NCBI GenBank assembly: GCA_021734835.1
Contig: JAIPIH010000001.1
Location: 1 to 64,000 of the forward strand
Direction of reading: 5' to 3'
Source of the DNA: Candidatus Cloacimonadota bacterium
GTDB taxonomy: Bacteria > Cloacimonadota > Cloacimonadia > Cloacimonadales > TCS61
Length of the DNA stretch: 64,000 bases
Shown: in pieces, positions 26,314 through 34,958 of the stretch
How the letters are laid out: each line of letters starts with the position of its first letter
Numbering within the stretch: the stretch's first letter is position 1
Notes under the pieces: model-generated
Seen by the model: only the letters and a program-made list of their open reading frames with translations
Told to the model about the DNA's origin: nothing
The model's database searches: none
Made by a program: the position numbers and the translations under genes

Positions 26314-27225
26314 ATGAATAATTATGCAATTCTAGATATTGGGACAAATTCCATAAAATTCTTTATTTTTTCCATTGAAAACGGAGTGGTAAAGACCTTG
26401 ATAGATATTAACAACAATTCTCGCCTGGGTGAGGGAATGGCTAAAACAGGCAAAATTTCCGAAACAGCTATGACAAGAAATATCGAAGCTCTAGGAGAGT
26501 TTCAACAACAAGCACAGAAATACAATGTGGAAGAGATCACAGCAGTTGGAACAATGTGTCTCCGAAAAGCAGAAAACAGCAGAGAATTTATAGAAAAAGT
26601 TAAGAAAGAACTCGGCCTAGAAATAAAAGTTATTAAAGGTGAAGAAGAAGCTCGACTTTCCTATTTAGCGGTGCTTTCTACCATTGGCAAGACCAATAAG
26701 TACTTGTGCGTATTCGATACGGGCGGCGGCAGCACTGAATTTATCTTTAGCGAAGGTACCGAACTTAATAACCGTATCAGTTTGAATTTGGGAGCTGTAT
26801 ATCCAACTGAAAAATTCCTGCTATCGGATCCAGTTACATCAAAAGAACTGAAAGAGATGCTGTCTTATATGAAAGATTTCTTTCAAGAACGACTTAACTT
26901 ACGAAGTCCCGAGATACTTATTGGTATCGGCGGCACAGTTACCAGTATGGGAGCAGTTAAACATAAAATGACCAAATACGACCCTAAGATCATCCAGGGA
27001 AGCAAGCTTTGTTTGGTAGAGATCAACCAGCTTATAGAACTTTTCCGCAGTAAAACAATAGAGGAAAGAAAACAAATTCCCGGGCTGCAGGCTAAGCGTG
27101 CCGAAGTAATTTTAGCTGGAGCTGGAATTGTGAAAACCATTATGGATATCTTCCAAATAAACAGCATTACCATAAGCGATAGAGGACTGCGTCACGGCTT
27201 AATGTTCGATCTTTATTTAAAATAA
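26314..27225 (+). CDS. ppx: Exopolyphosphatase / guanosine pentaphosphate phosphohydrolase
   Basis: The 303-residue protein belongs to the Ppx/GppA branch of the ASKHA ATPase fold. The phosphate-1 loop is LDIGTNSIKFFIF at residues about 6-18, the phosphate-2 loop is CVFDTGGGSTEFIFS, and ILIGIGGTVTSMGAV is the adenosine-type loop. The catalytic Glu region is IKVIKGEEEARLSY. It is the short form (about 300 residues), without the C-terminal HD-like domain of E. coli Ppx. It should remove terminal phosphate from polyphosphate or convert pppGpp to ppGpp. AGGGGA lies six bases before the ATG. The neighbours (CYTH-like fragment, DUF47 relic) support a polyphosphate role over an alarmone one. Confidence 0.92.
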   Translation: MNNYAILDIGTNSIKFFIFSIENGVVKTLIDINNNSRLGEGMAKTGKISETAMTRNIEALGEFQQQAQKYNVEEITAVGTMCLRKAENSREFIEKVKKELGLEIKVIKGEEEARLSYLAVLSTIGKTNKYLCVFDTGGGSTEFIFSEGTELNNRISLNLGAVYPTEKFLLSDPVTSKELKEMLSYMKDFFQERLNLRSPEILIGIGGTVTSMGAVKHKMTKYDPKIIQGSKLCLVEINQLIELFRSKTIEERKQIPGLQAKRAEVILAGAGIVKTIMDIFQINSITISDRGLRHGLMFDLYLK

Positions 27226-27241
27226 ATTTAGGAGAAATAAA

Positions 27242-27489
27242 TTGCCCAGGATTTTTACCTATCAAGCGAAACAATTGGAGGCTGACATAGACGGCTATCT
27301 AGACAGAGTTAATACTGGCGGTTTACTTTTTTGGAGGGCATAAAAGCTTATATTGAAGGTAAAAATGACTACTTAGAGAAAAAATTCCAAGCAGATACCA
27401 ACTTGGAATCTGAAGCTCATGAAAAAGGACGTGAAACAAAAAGGTTATTGAGCTTTTTAACACCTAACTTGAAAGAGTATCATAAATGA
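27242..27489 (+). pseudogene. Truncated, frameshifted DUF47 (PhoU-like) phosphate transport accessory gene
   Basis: A TTG start at 27242 follows TAGGAG. The frame reads 33 codons (QAKQLEADIDGYLDRVN) and stops at 27341-27343. Adding one T to the six-T run at 27327-27332 restores a continuous frame that goes on AYIEGKNDYLEKKF, DTNLESEAHEKGRETKRLL, SFLTPNLKEYHK and stops at 27487-27489. The joined 82 residues match the first helices of DUF47 proteins, PhoU-like partners of Pit phosphate transporters that are normally over 200 residues. The 3' two thirds are missing: the frame runs into the last codons of the oppositely directed kinase gene (stop at 27464). Seen: both faults. Inferred: the truncation happened when this cassette joined the kinase gene. 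Confidence 0.65.
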
Positions 27490-28864
27490 CTTCAAACAGA
27501 TATCCTACATGAATACGATTTGTAAAATCGATTTTTTCTACATTGATCTCAATGACTTTACCTTTGTGATAGCCAAAACGATAAACATCATTAGCATAGG
27601 TTCTGTACCAGCGATTTAAAGCATTTATATCACTTTTATTCCAGCCACCTTCCATTTCCATCTCTCTCCCCCGCTGTTGTATTCTGCTCCAGGCAAGATC
27701 TGCTCTGCCTTTTAAAACTATTAAAAGATCAGGTGAGGGAATTTCATTACAGACTGTTTTGAATTTTGCAGTAAGCAGATCCAGCTCATTATCACTCAAA
27801 AATCCATCTTTGTGAAATTGATAGCAGAACACAAGGAGATCTTCCAGGAGCGATCTATCCATCACATAACTTTTTCCCCCACTTGTGCCTGTAATTTGCA
27901 GATTCTTACGCATTTGAAGAAAATGAAGCTGCAGATCATAACAATAAGTCTTTTTGTCTTTTAAAAATTTTTCCAAGAGGGGATTCTTTTCGGGATTCTC
28001 ATACAATCCGCTGATCTTTAAACTACGCTGCATTAATGCTGTTAATGTAGATTTTCCAAGCCCAACATTACCGGCAATTGAGATCAGGTTGGGATTTTGT
28101 TTCAAATAATTTTCCAGTTTTGTTTCAGCATCAATTGCTTTTAAAGTTGCAGCCGTTTCCGGAAGAGCTACCCATTTACTGATCCCAGGTGTTGTAACCC
28201 GCAGATCAAGCGATCTGATGCGCTCTACAATCTTGTTGATAGTATTTTCTAAATATTTATCTAAGGGTGTATCAACATTAGCATCTATCACCAGCACCGG
28301 ACATGTAACATGTCTGTTCACAAATTGATCATAAAGCTGATTTAATTGGATCAAATACTTTCTTGGAATTCCTGCTTCATTATCTCTGCCCCGTTCCCTG
28401 ATCCTTTCTTCCAAAACAGGAACATCTGCTTTTAAATAGACAATTAGATCCGGTTGAGTTATCTCCTGCGTCATCAGCTCGTAATTCCTCTGATAGGTTA
28501 GAAATTCTTCTTCGGTCATATTGCCTAATATCTTTTGAGCTATACCAAAAATATGGTAGTCTTCTGCCAAAGTTCTGTCTTCTAACACTATTCCTTTTCT
28601 GTCTTCAATCTGAAGCTGACGCTCTAATCTGCCATTGAAAAATTCTATCTGAGCCATAAAAGCGTTTCCGATCGGATCTTTATAGAAGGCATCTAAAACC
28701 TGAACATTGAATTTTTCTTGAAAGGCGTATACTTTTTCATCGCCAACTCTGTTGGGGATAGTTCCCAGTAAAAGTTCATTATACGGCTTTCTGCTTGCTG
28801 CCTCTACTAAAGTGGATTTCCCGACACCGATATTACCTACTATTCCAATTCTTAAATGTTCCAT
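27464..28864 (-). CDS. Tandem deoxynucleoside kinase (two dNK domains in one chain)
   Basis: The 466-residue chain holds two complete kinase domains of the dCK/dGK type, each normally a protein of about 210-230 residues. Domain 1 (about 1-225) has P-loop GNIGVGKST, the EDRT variant of the catalytic ERS/DRS motif and lid RIRERGRDNE. Domain 2 (about 260-466) has P-loop GNVGLGKST (265-273), DRSLLED and lid RIQQRGREME. They phosphorylate deoxynucleosides for salvage; two domains may cover two substrates, as in the paired dAK/dGK subunits of lactobacilli. The ATG at 28864 is preceded by AGGTGA. The 3' end is duplicated as a relic at 25373-25556. The gene runs six bases short of the following minus-strand partner upstream, suggesting an operon with the zinc-ribbon protein. 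Confidence 0.88.
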   Translation of the reverse strand: MEHLRIGIVGNIGVGKSTLVEAASRKPYNELLLGTIPNRVGDEKVYAFQEKFNVQVLDAFYKDPIGNAFMAQIEFFNGRLERQLQIEDRKGIVLEDRTLAEDYHIFGIAQKILGNMTEEEFLTYQRNYELMTQEITQPDLIVYLKADVPVLEERIRERGRDNEAGIPRKYLIQLNQLYDQFVNRHVTCPVLVIDANVDTPLDKYLENTINKIVERIRSLDLRVTTPGISKWVALPETAATLKAIDAETKLENYLKQNPNLISIAGNVGLGKSTLTALMQRSLKISGLYENPEKNPLLEKFLKDKKTYCYDLQLHFLQMRKNLQITGTSGGKSYVMDRSLLEDLLVFCYQFHKDGFLSDNELDLLTAKFKTVCNEIPSPDLLIVLKGRADLAWSRIQQRGREMEMEGGWNKSDINALNRWYRTYANDVYRFGYHKGKVIEINVEKIDFTNRIHVGYLFEVIYDTLSS

Positions 28865-28884
28865 TAATTCACCTAACAAGCACT

Positions 28885-29694
28885 TTAATCAAAAAGTTCA
28901 AAGTCATCCATACTTTGATAATATTTTTCAATTAAAATATAAGAGAACGGGATAGTAACTAAAAGTCCTAATCCGGCTAAGGCAGCACCGATGATGTTCA
29001 TAATAAAAATTCGAATCAGAATGAAAAATTGCTGCCAGCGTGTTTCTGCACTTGCCGTGTAACAAATTATCACAGCTTTTAGCGGATTCATTTGCTTGCG
29101 AATTATCAAGATAACAGCCGGGAAAGTGATCGTTATCCAATAAAGTACAAGTATCAGGCGGACTGGATGTAAAATGGGATCAACTTTTATTCCTAACAAA
29201 TATCCTGTACAAAGAATTTTTAACAACAGAAAGTAAAGAATGCTGAGCAAGACAAGCAGAAAATATTTCGGGTAGAATTTAAGAGCTTGTAAATAAAATG
29301 ATATTTTAAAAGGATGCTCTGTAAATTTCTCATTAAATCCAAACGGGATCAAGACAAGCGGCACTAATATCAACAACATGACGTTCGTAAAGAGATACTG
29401 ATCCAGCTTAAAGCTTTCCGCTAAGTCACTACGAAATATTATTCCCAAAGCAAGAAGTAAAAATGAAGTTAAGATCATAAAAATAGAAAATGGGTAATCT
29501 TGAGATTTTATCGTTTTGAATTTCTTCCATACTTTCTGATAGTTTACTCTTGCTGAAAGCGGACCGGATAAAGCACCGGTTGGCTGACCGCATACTTTAC
29601 AGAAAATAGCATTTTGATCTAATTCCGTATTACATTTAACATCAATTTTTTTTCCACCTTTGGTTTTTTGACTTTTTAATCCCTTACATTTCAT
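28885..29694 (-). CDS. Zinc-ribbon membrane protein of unknown function
   Basis: A 269-residue protein. An N-terminal ribbon carries CKG, then VKCNTEL and FCKVCGQP, enough cysteines for a zinc site though the first knuckle is irregular. About six hydrophobic segments follow between residues 75 and 260 (for example IFMILTSFLLLALGIIF and VMLLILVPLVLIPFGF). This ribbon-plus-membrane plan is common among uncharacterised bacterial proteins with DUF-style domains. GAGGGA lies three bases before the ATG, and the kinase gene begins about 20 bp downstream, so they may be cotranscribed. I cannot assign a role; transport, regulation or envelope assembly are all open. Confidence 0.75.
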   Translation of the reverse strand: MKCKGLKSQKTKGGKKIDVKCNTELDQNAIFCKVCGQPTGALSGPLSARVNYQKVWKKFKTIKSQDYPFSIFMILTSFLLLALGIIFRSDLAESFKLDQYLFTNVMLLILVPLVLIPFGFNEKFTEHPFKISFYLQALKFYPKYFLLVLLSILYFLLLKILCTGYLLGIKVDPILHPVRLILVLYWITITFPAVILIIRKQMNPLKAVIICYTASAETRWQQFFILIRIFIMNIIGAALAGLGLLVTIPFSYILIEKYYQSMDDFELFD

Positions 29695-29749
29695 TATTCC
29701 CTCATTGCTATTTTGTTTCAGCTCGAAAAATTCTAAGATGCCTCTATCT

Positions 29750-29755
29750 TGTCAA
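29750..29755 (-). promoter_or_regulatory. Candidate -35 element for the zinc-ribbon / kinase operon
   Basis: TTGACA on the minus strand with AATTTT 17 bases further on, about 55 bases before the ATG at 29694. Confidence 0.35.
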
Positions 29756-29829
29756 TTATTAAAGTTCTTTACAAATAAAGTACTCAAAATTTATTCGAGG
29801 TAGATTTTTATGTGAAGTTAGGAGGAACG

Positions 29830-30198
29830 ATGTATAAGCTCAATGTTACCTCAAATTTTTCATCTGCCCATAAACTGGAGGGATACGAGGGATTATGCCA
29901 AAATCTGCATGGTCATAATTGGAAAGTTCGTATTGGCATTCTTTGTGAAAAGGTCGATAATATTGGAATGACAATAGATTTTGGAGAAGTTAAAAAGCAC
30001 TTAAAAGAAGTAATGACATTGCTTGATCACACTTATCTAAATGAATTAGAATTTTTCAAAGGGATCAATCCGACTTCGGAAAATATTGCCAAGTTCATTT
30101 TTCAGCAGATCAAACAGCGGATAAAGGTAGTTGATTGTAAAATTTCAGAAGTGGAAGTCTGGGAATCTGATATTACCTCAATGGTTTACTTTGAGTGA
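29830..30198 (+). CDS. queD: 6-carboxytetrahydropterin synthase QueD / PTPS family
   Basis: The 122-residue protein is a T-fold enzyme that makes 6-carboxy-tetrahydropterin from dihydroneopterin triphosphate for queuosine (7-deazaguanine) synthesis, or 6-pyruvoyl-tetrahydropterin in other branches. The zinc histidines are in FSSAHKL and NLHGHNW, the catalytic Cys in GLCQNLHGH, and the substrate Glu near the end in VEVWESDITSM. A further DHTYLNEL segment is family-typical. I place the start at the ATG at 29830, five bases after AGGAGG, rather than 18 bases earlier. The next gene starts 16 bp downstream and the two are likely cotranscribed. No other queuosine genes are in the window. Confidence 0.9.
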   Translation: MYKLNVTSNFSSAHKLEGYEGLCQNLHGHNWKVRIGILCEKVDNIGMTIDFGEVKKHLKEVMTLLDHTYLNELEFFKGINPTSENIAKFIFQQIKQRIKVVDCKISEVEVWESDITSMVYFE

Positions 30199-30214
30199 TC
30201 GTTCAGTTTATAGT

Positions 30215-30832
30215 ATGAGAATTATTGAATCTAAATTTGTAAAAAGTGCAGTACAGCCCAAAGATTATTATCCCACAAGTTTTGCGGAAATCGCTTTTGC
30301 TGGCAAATCTAATGTCGGTAAATCTACACTTATAAACAAATTATTAAATAGAAAATCGATCGCCAAAGTTAGCAATAAACCCGGTAAAACCAGATTGATC
30401 AATTTCTTTGAAGTACGCTTTAAAACTGATGAAGCTGATCTGGAAGGATTTTTTAGTTTTGTTGATCTTCCCGGCTACGGCTATGCTAAAGTGAGTAAAG
30501 ATAAAAGAGCAGCTTGGGATAAAATGATCGTTACTTTTTTTGAAAAAAGACAGCAATTGAAAGGAGTGATTGTATTGGTCGATATACGTCATAAAGCAGA
30601 TCCCAAAGATATTATCATGATCAATATGCTGAAAACTTTCAATGTCCCTTTTGTTGTTGCGGCTACAAAAGCCGATAAGATCGCTAAATCTAAGGTTAAC
30701 GCAGTTGTTTTAAATCTTAAACAAGATTTGATACTGGAAGGTCGGCAGATATTTGCCTGCTCTTCACTTAAGAAAACAGGTATGGAAAATATCCTCAACT
30801 GGATCACTGAAAGGGTTATTGATTTTAATTGA
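30215..30832 (+). CDS. engB: Ribosome biogenesis GTP-binding protein EngB (YihA/YsxC)
   Basis: About 205 residues with all G motifs in order: G1 GKSNVGKS, the G2-like KPGKTRLINFF, G3 DLPGYGYA, G4 ATKADK and G5 SSLKKTG. The FVKSAVQPKDYYP opening is typical. The protein helps assemble the large ribosomal subunit. The ATG at 30215 is chosen since it fits the family length; a frame extension starting at 30131 would lie inside queD and is unlikely. There is no strong SD, so translation may be coupled to queD. Confidence 0.93.
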   Translation: MRIIESKFVKSAVQPKDYYPTSFAEIAFAGKSNVGKSTLINKLLNRKSIAKVSNKPGKTRLINFFEVRFKTDEADLEGFFSFVDLPGYGYAKVSKDKRAAWDKMIVTFFEKRQQLKGVIVLVDIRHKADPKDIIMINMLKTFNVPFVVAATKADKIAKSKVNAVVLNLKQDLILEGRQIFACSSLKKTGMENILNWITERVIDFN

Positions 30833-30857
30833 CAAAACAGCTTACAGAATGTAATTC
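30829..30857 (+). promoter_or_regulatory. Candidate promoter of dxs
   Basis: TTGACA at 30829-30834, overlapping the end of engB, is followed after 17 bases by TAATTC at 30852-30857; the dxs ATG is 28 bases further. The -10 match is weak. Confidence 0.4.
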
Positions 30858-30885
30858 TTGGGTTATAAAAAATGGTTAAAAAATT

Positions 30886-32745
30886 ATGTTAGAAAAAATA
30901 AAGTCACCTAATGATGTAAAAAAGCTATCAATTGCTCAACTGCAGGAATTGGCAGAAGATGTTCGTAAAAGGATTTTACAGGTTACCGCTATAACAGGCG
31001 GACATGTAGCTCCCAGTTTGGGAGCAACGGATATTGCCGTTGCCTTACTTAAAATGTTCGATCCTCTGGAAGATAGGATTGTATGGGACGTAGGACATCA
31101 AGCTTATGCCTATAAAATTTTAACAGGGAGAAATCAACACTTCGACACATTAAGGCAATTTAAAGGTTTGAGCGGTTTTAATAATATCTTTGAAAGCAAA
31201 TATGATGCTTTTGGCGTAGGGCATTCCAGCACTTCTATTTCCGCAGCATTGGGTATTGCAACTGCCAAAGAAATGCTGGGGAAAAAAGGCAGAACTATTG
31301 CCATAATCGGTGATGGAGCTTTGACAGGTGGTATGGCTTTTGAAGCACTTAATCACGTTGGTCATGTGCAAAAAGATATGATCGTAATTTTGAACGATAA
31401 CAACTTTTCCATCTCCAAGAATGTAGGAGCTCTGCAGGCATATCTAACGAATATCCTAGTAAGTAAACCTTATAATGCCACCAAAAACCTGATCTATGAA
31501 TTTGTGCAGCGTCTACCGCAGAGAATTCGACGCAGAGTTATTCTCAGCGCTCGTACTCTGGAAGAAAACATGATCAATACTCTAGCGCCGAATATCATAT
31601 TTGAAGATCTAGGATTTAAATATTTAGGACCGATTGACGGACATGATATTCCCAGAATGATCAGGATATTCAATAATATCAAAAATAATCTGACCGGACC
31701 TATTTTTGTACATATCGTAACCCAAAAAGGCAAAGGTTACGAATATGCCGAGGATGATGCTGCTCGTTTTCATGGCTTAGGACCTTATGAAATAAAAACC
31801 GGTAGATCTAAAAAGAAGAAAGCGGAAACATATTCAAAAGTATTCGGGAATACAATGTGTAAACTCGCAGCTGAAAATAAAAATATTGTTGCGATAACTG
31901 CCGCCATGACAGACGGCACAGGTCTGAGTGAGTTTGCCGAAAAGTATCCCAATCAATTTTTCGATGTGGGAATTGCCGAACAACATGCTGTAACATTTGC
32001 CGCTGGTCTTGCCGTTCAAGGTGTTAAACCTTTTGTTGCTATCTACTCTACTTTTTTGCAAAGAGCTCTGGATCAAGTAATTCACGATGTGGCTTTGCAG
32101 AAACTACCTGTAGTTTTCTGCCTGGACAGAGCCGGACTGGTGGGAGAAGATGGACCTACTCATCACGGTGTTTTTGATCTTTCATTTTTAAATTTCGTAC
32201 CAAATTTGATAATTCTTTCTCCTGCCAATGCACAAGAACTTATACTGATGTTGGAATTTGCCGGCAGTTATCAGAAAGGACCAGTTGTGATCAGATATCC
32301 GCGTGGAAGTGCGCTATATATTGATAATAAGAACAAACCAATAGAAATTGGCAAAAGTGAGGTCGTGCATTCGGGTAAAGATCTTGCTATAATCGGGGTT
32401 GGAGATGCCTTTAATGATGCAGAGATTATTTACAAAAAATTACTTGATGAAATGCCCGGATATAAGCCCTACCTGATCAATCCGCGTTTTATCAAACCGA
32501 TAGATCTTGAATTGTTAACAACCTTAGAAAAGAAAGTTCAAACTATTATAACCATAGAAAATAACGCACTTATTGGTGGCTTTGGCAGCATTTTGAAATC
32601 ACATTTTGCTAATACAAATATTAAAATTTATTCTTTTGGTATTCCTGATGAATTTATTGAGCATGGTTCCGTAAGTCAATTAAAAAACAAAATCGGTATT
32701 TCGGCTGACAAACTTACCAAAAAGATCATCTCAATCCTGAAATAA
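30886..32745 (+). CDS. dxs: 1-deoxy-D-xylulose-5-phosphate synthase
   Basis: The 619-residue thiamine-diphosphate enzyme condenses pyruvate and glyceraldehyde 3-phosphate, the first step of the MEP isoprenoid pathway and a source of pyridoxal and thiamine precursors. Signatures: WDVGHQAYAYKILTGR, the cofactor motif GDGALTGGMAFEALNH followed by LNDNNFSIS, VDVGIAEQHAVTFAAGLA-type text (FFDVGIAEQHAVTFAAG), and DRAGLVGEDGPTHHG in the pyrimidine domain. Length is normal. SD is weak. It begins 53 bp after engB and is followed after six bases by mnmE, so the three genes may form one transcript. Confidence 0.97.
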   Translation: MLEKIKSPNDVKKLSIAQLQELAEDVRKRILQVTAITGGHVAPSLGATDIAVALLKMFDPLEDRIVWDVGHQAYAYKILTGRNQHFDTLRQFKGLSGFNNIFESKYDAFGVGHSSTSISAALGIATAKEMLGKKGRTIAIIGDGALTGGMAFEALNHVGHVQKDMIVILNDNNFSISKNVGALQAYLTNILVSKPYNATKNLIYEFVQRLPQRIRRRVILSARTLEENMINTLAPNIIFEDLGFKYLGPIDGHDIPRMIRIFNNIKNNLTGPIFVHIVTQKGKGYEYAEDDAARFHGLGPYEIKTGRSKKKKAETYSKVFGNTMCKLAAENKNIVAITAAMTDGTGLSEFAEKYPNQFFDVGIAEQHAVTFAAGLAVQGVKPFVAIYSTFLQRALDQVIHDVALQKLPVVFCLDRAGLVGEDGPTHHGVFDLSFLNFVPNLIILSPANAQELILMLEFAGSYQKGPVVIRYPRGSALYIDNKNKPIEIGKSEVVHSGKDLAIIGVGDAFNDAEIIYKKLLDEMPGYKPYLINPRFIKPIDLELLTTLEKKVQTIITIENNALIGGFGSILKSHFANTNIKIYSFGIPDEFIEHGSVSQLKNKIGISADKLTKKIISILK

Positions 32746-32751
32746 AACATT

Positions 32752-34107
32752 ATGGAATATTCCCATGATACAATAGCAGCGATTTCCACGCCAATTGGCG
32801 TAGGTGGAATATCTGTGATCCGAGTTAGCGGAGACCATGCAATAGAAGCTGTTTCGCGGATTTTTCAAAGTAAAAGCAAACTTACTCAGCTAAGCGCAAA
32901 TAGGTCTGTTTTCGGCCGGATAGTCTACAAAGGAAAACTTGTTGATGAAGTTATCGTCACATTATTCAGAGAGCCAGCCAGCTATACGGGTGAGGATGTT
33001 GTGGAGATTTCCTGTCACGGTAGCACTTTTATTACAAATCAAATACTGGCTTTATTACTACTGGAAACACGACTGGCAGAACCAGGAGAATTTACTCAAC
33101 GTGCTTTTCTAAATAATAAAATAGGACTTACCCAGGCGGAAGCTGTTGGTGATCTGCTTAATGCTAAAACTAAAATATCACATCAGGCTGCCTTAAAGCA
33201 ACATGAGGGTAGGTTGCGAAATAGAATTGAAACAGTACTTTCCAAAATTAGTGACTTACGCGTAAAACTTGAACTTGAGATTGACTTTTTAGAGCAGGAT
33301 CTGGATGAAATAGACAACAGTGCAATGATCAAAGACCTGAAAGATGTAGTCGCTGAGCTAAATGATCTTATAAAAACCGGCGAGGAAGGGCTGATAATCA
33401 AAGACGGCCTCAGGATAAGCCTGGTAGGAGCACCCAATGTAGGGAAATCCAGTATTTTCAATGCCTTTTTAAAAACCGAGCGGGCAATAGTTACGCCCAT
33501 TCCCGGAACCACGCGCGACTATTTGGAAGAAGTAATTTCTCTGAATGGTTATCTGGTGAGAGTTTATGATACTGCCGGCTTACGAGATACTGATGATCAT
33601 ATTGAGAAGATCGGCATAAAACGTTCTTATGACATTATAAAAAAATCGCATAAAGTGATATTTGTGATCGATGGAGATGAAAACGAGCAGGAATATAAAG
33701 CTCTAAGCAAGATCGTTGATCCCCAAAAAATTATTAAAGTTCTGAATAAAGCCGATAAGTTCAGCAAAGTTAATTTGCAGGATTACATCAAAAAAGGTTA
33801 TAATATTTGTTCAACCATAAAGAGCACAGGATTAACTGAGTTAAAAAGCAGTCTCTTGGAAAATATTGAAATCTCGGAAGAGGAACTTCAGATGGGTATT
33901 TTGACCAATACGCGGCAAATTGCAGCGGTAAAGAAGGCAGCCGGTTCCATCAAAAAAGCTGTAACTTCTCTTGAAAAGCAACTGGGATATGAATTCACCG
34001 CTTTCGACCTTAAAGAAGCAAGCTCTGCTCTGGAAGAAATTATCGGAAGGATTACATCAGACGATATTTTGAATAAGATCTTCAAAAACTTCTGTATCGG
34101 CAAATAA
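32752..34107 (+). CDS. mnmE: tRNA uridine-5-carboxymethylaminomethyl modification GTPase MnmE
   Basis: The 451-residue protein works with MnmG to modify U34 in the wobble position of several tRNAs. It has the N-terminal formyl-folate-binding domain (DTIAAISTPIGVGGISVIR, then the SYTGEDVVEISCHGS loop), an inserted G domain with GAPNVGKSS, DTAGLRDT and NKAD, and the obligatory C-terminal FCIGK. MnmG is not in the window, but an MnmC2-like methyltransferase that completes the same modification lies at 57009. Six bases separate it from dxs. It converges on the MscS gene with 17 bases between stops. Confidence 0.97.
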   Translation: MEYSHDTIAAISTPIGVGGISVIRVSGDHAIEAVSRIFQSKSKLTQLSANRSVFGRIVYKGKLVDEVIVTLFREPASYTGEDVVEISCHGSTFITNQILALLLLETRLAEPGEFTQRAFLNNKIGLTQAEAVGDLLNAKTKISHQAALKQHEGRLRNRIETVLSKISDLRVKLELEIDFLEQDLDEIDNSAMIKDLKDVVAELNDLIKTGEEGLIIKDGLRISLVGAPNVGKSSIFNAFLKTERAIVTPIPGTTRDYLEEVISLNGYLVRVYDTAGLRDTDDHIEKIGIKRSYDIIKKSHKVIFVIDGDENEQEYKALSKIVDPQKIIKVLNKADKFSKVNLQDYIKKGYNICSTIKSTGLTELKSSLLENIEISEEELQMGILTNTRQIAAVKKAAGSIKKAVTSLEKQLGYEFTAFDLKEASSALEEIIGRITSDDILNKIFKNFCIGK

Positions 34108-34124
34108 CCTGCTGATCCGGTATT

Positions 34125-34958
34125 TTATTTATCAGATTTCACTACAGGCAGCGCATCGTTATTAGCGCGTTGATCTCCAAACCACACAACTCTTTGCGGG
34201 AAGGCAACTTCAATACCTTGAGTTTCCAGTGCTTTCTTGATGCGCCAAAGCATCGTTGTTTTCAAACCCCACCACTCACTGACAGGAGACCATATTTTCA
34301 CATTTATATTTACAGCATTATCACCAAGATTATTCACCCAAACAAGCGGACCGGGCACTTTTAGTGCAAATGGTTCATTTTCGATCAGCTCCTCGATGAT
34401 CCCAATCGCTTTATCAGCATCATCTGTATAGCGGATCCCGACATTATATTCAAATCTACGAACCACGTTTGTAACATAATTGGAGATATTAGCGGTAAAG
34501 ACTTTTTCATTCGGTATTCTTACCTGAAAGCCGTCGAACGTACGAATGGTAGTGGAGATGATCTTAATATCCTCAACAATTCCGGTAATATCGTTAAGAT
34601 TAACAGTATCACCGATTTTGATAGGACGTTCCACAATCAAAAAAAGCCCTGAAATGAGATTTCCCACAATACTTTGACTAGCAAATCCCAGCACTATCCC
34701 GGCAATTCCACCTGCTACTAACAGCCCGGAAAGTTTCAAGCCCATAATAGACAGTGACCAGATCACACCAATGATCAAGATTACAAATGATATCACTTTG
34801 ATGATCACTTCCATATTGTCTTTAGACGCTTTATTTTTTAGAGTTTTTCTCACATAAAGTGAAAGGATCCTGGATACTATTACAGAAATGAAAAAAATTG
34901 AAAAAGCTATGATCAGCTGAAGGAGCGTTATATTGCCCCACATGATTTTATCTAACAT
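34125..34958 (-). CDS. Small-conductance mechanosensitive channel, MscS family
   Basis: The 277-residue inner-membrane protein has about three membrane helices in the first 110 residues. The pore helix reads LLVAGGIAGIVLGFASQSIVGNLISGLF, shown here only by its ends LLVAGG and SGLF, with the glycine/alanine pattern of MscS TM3. A beta domain follows with RPIKIGDTVNLNDITGIVEDI and NVKIWSPVSEWWGLK. It opens under membrane tension to release solutes after osmotic downshock. The start codon overlaps the stop of the DUF432 gene by one base (TAATG), so the two proteins are made together. Confidence 0.92.
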   Translation of the reverse strand: MLDKIMWGNITLLQLIIAFSIFFISVIVSRILSLYVRKTLKNKASKDNMEVIIKVISFVILIIGVIWSLSIMGLKLSGLLVAGGIAGIVLGFASQSIVGNLISGLFLIVERPIKIGDTVNLNDITGIVEDIKIISTTIRTFDGFQVRIPNEKVFTANISNYVTNVVRRFEYNVGIRYTDDADKAIGIIEELIENEPFALKVPGPLVWVNNLGDNAVNINVKIWSPVSEWWGLKTTMLWRIKKALETQGIEVAFPQRVVWFGDQRANNDALPVVKSDK

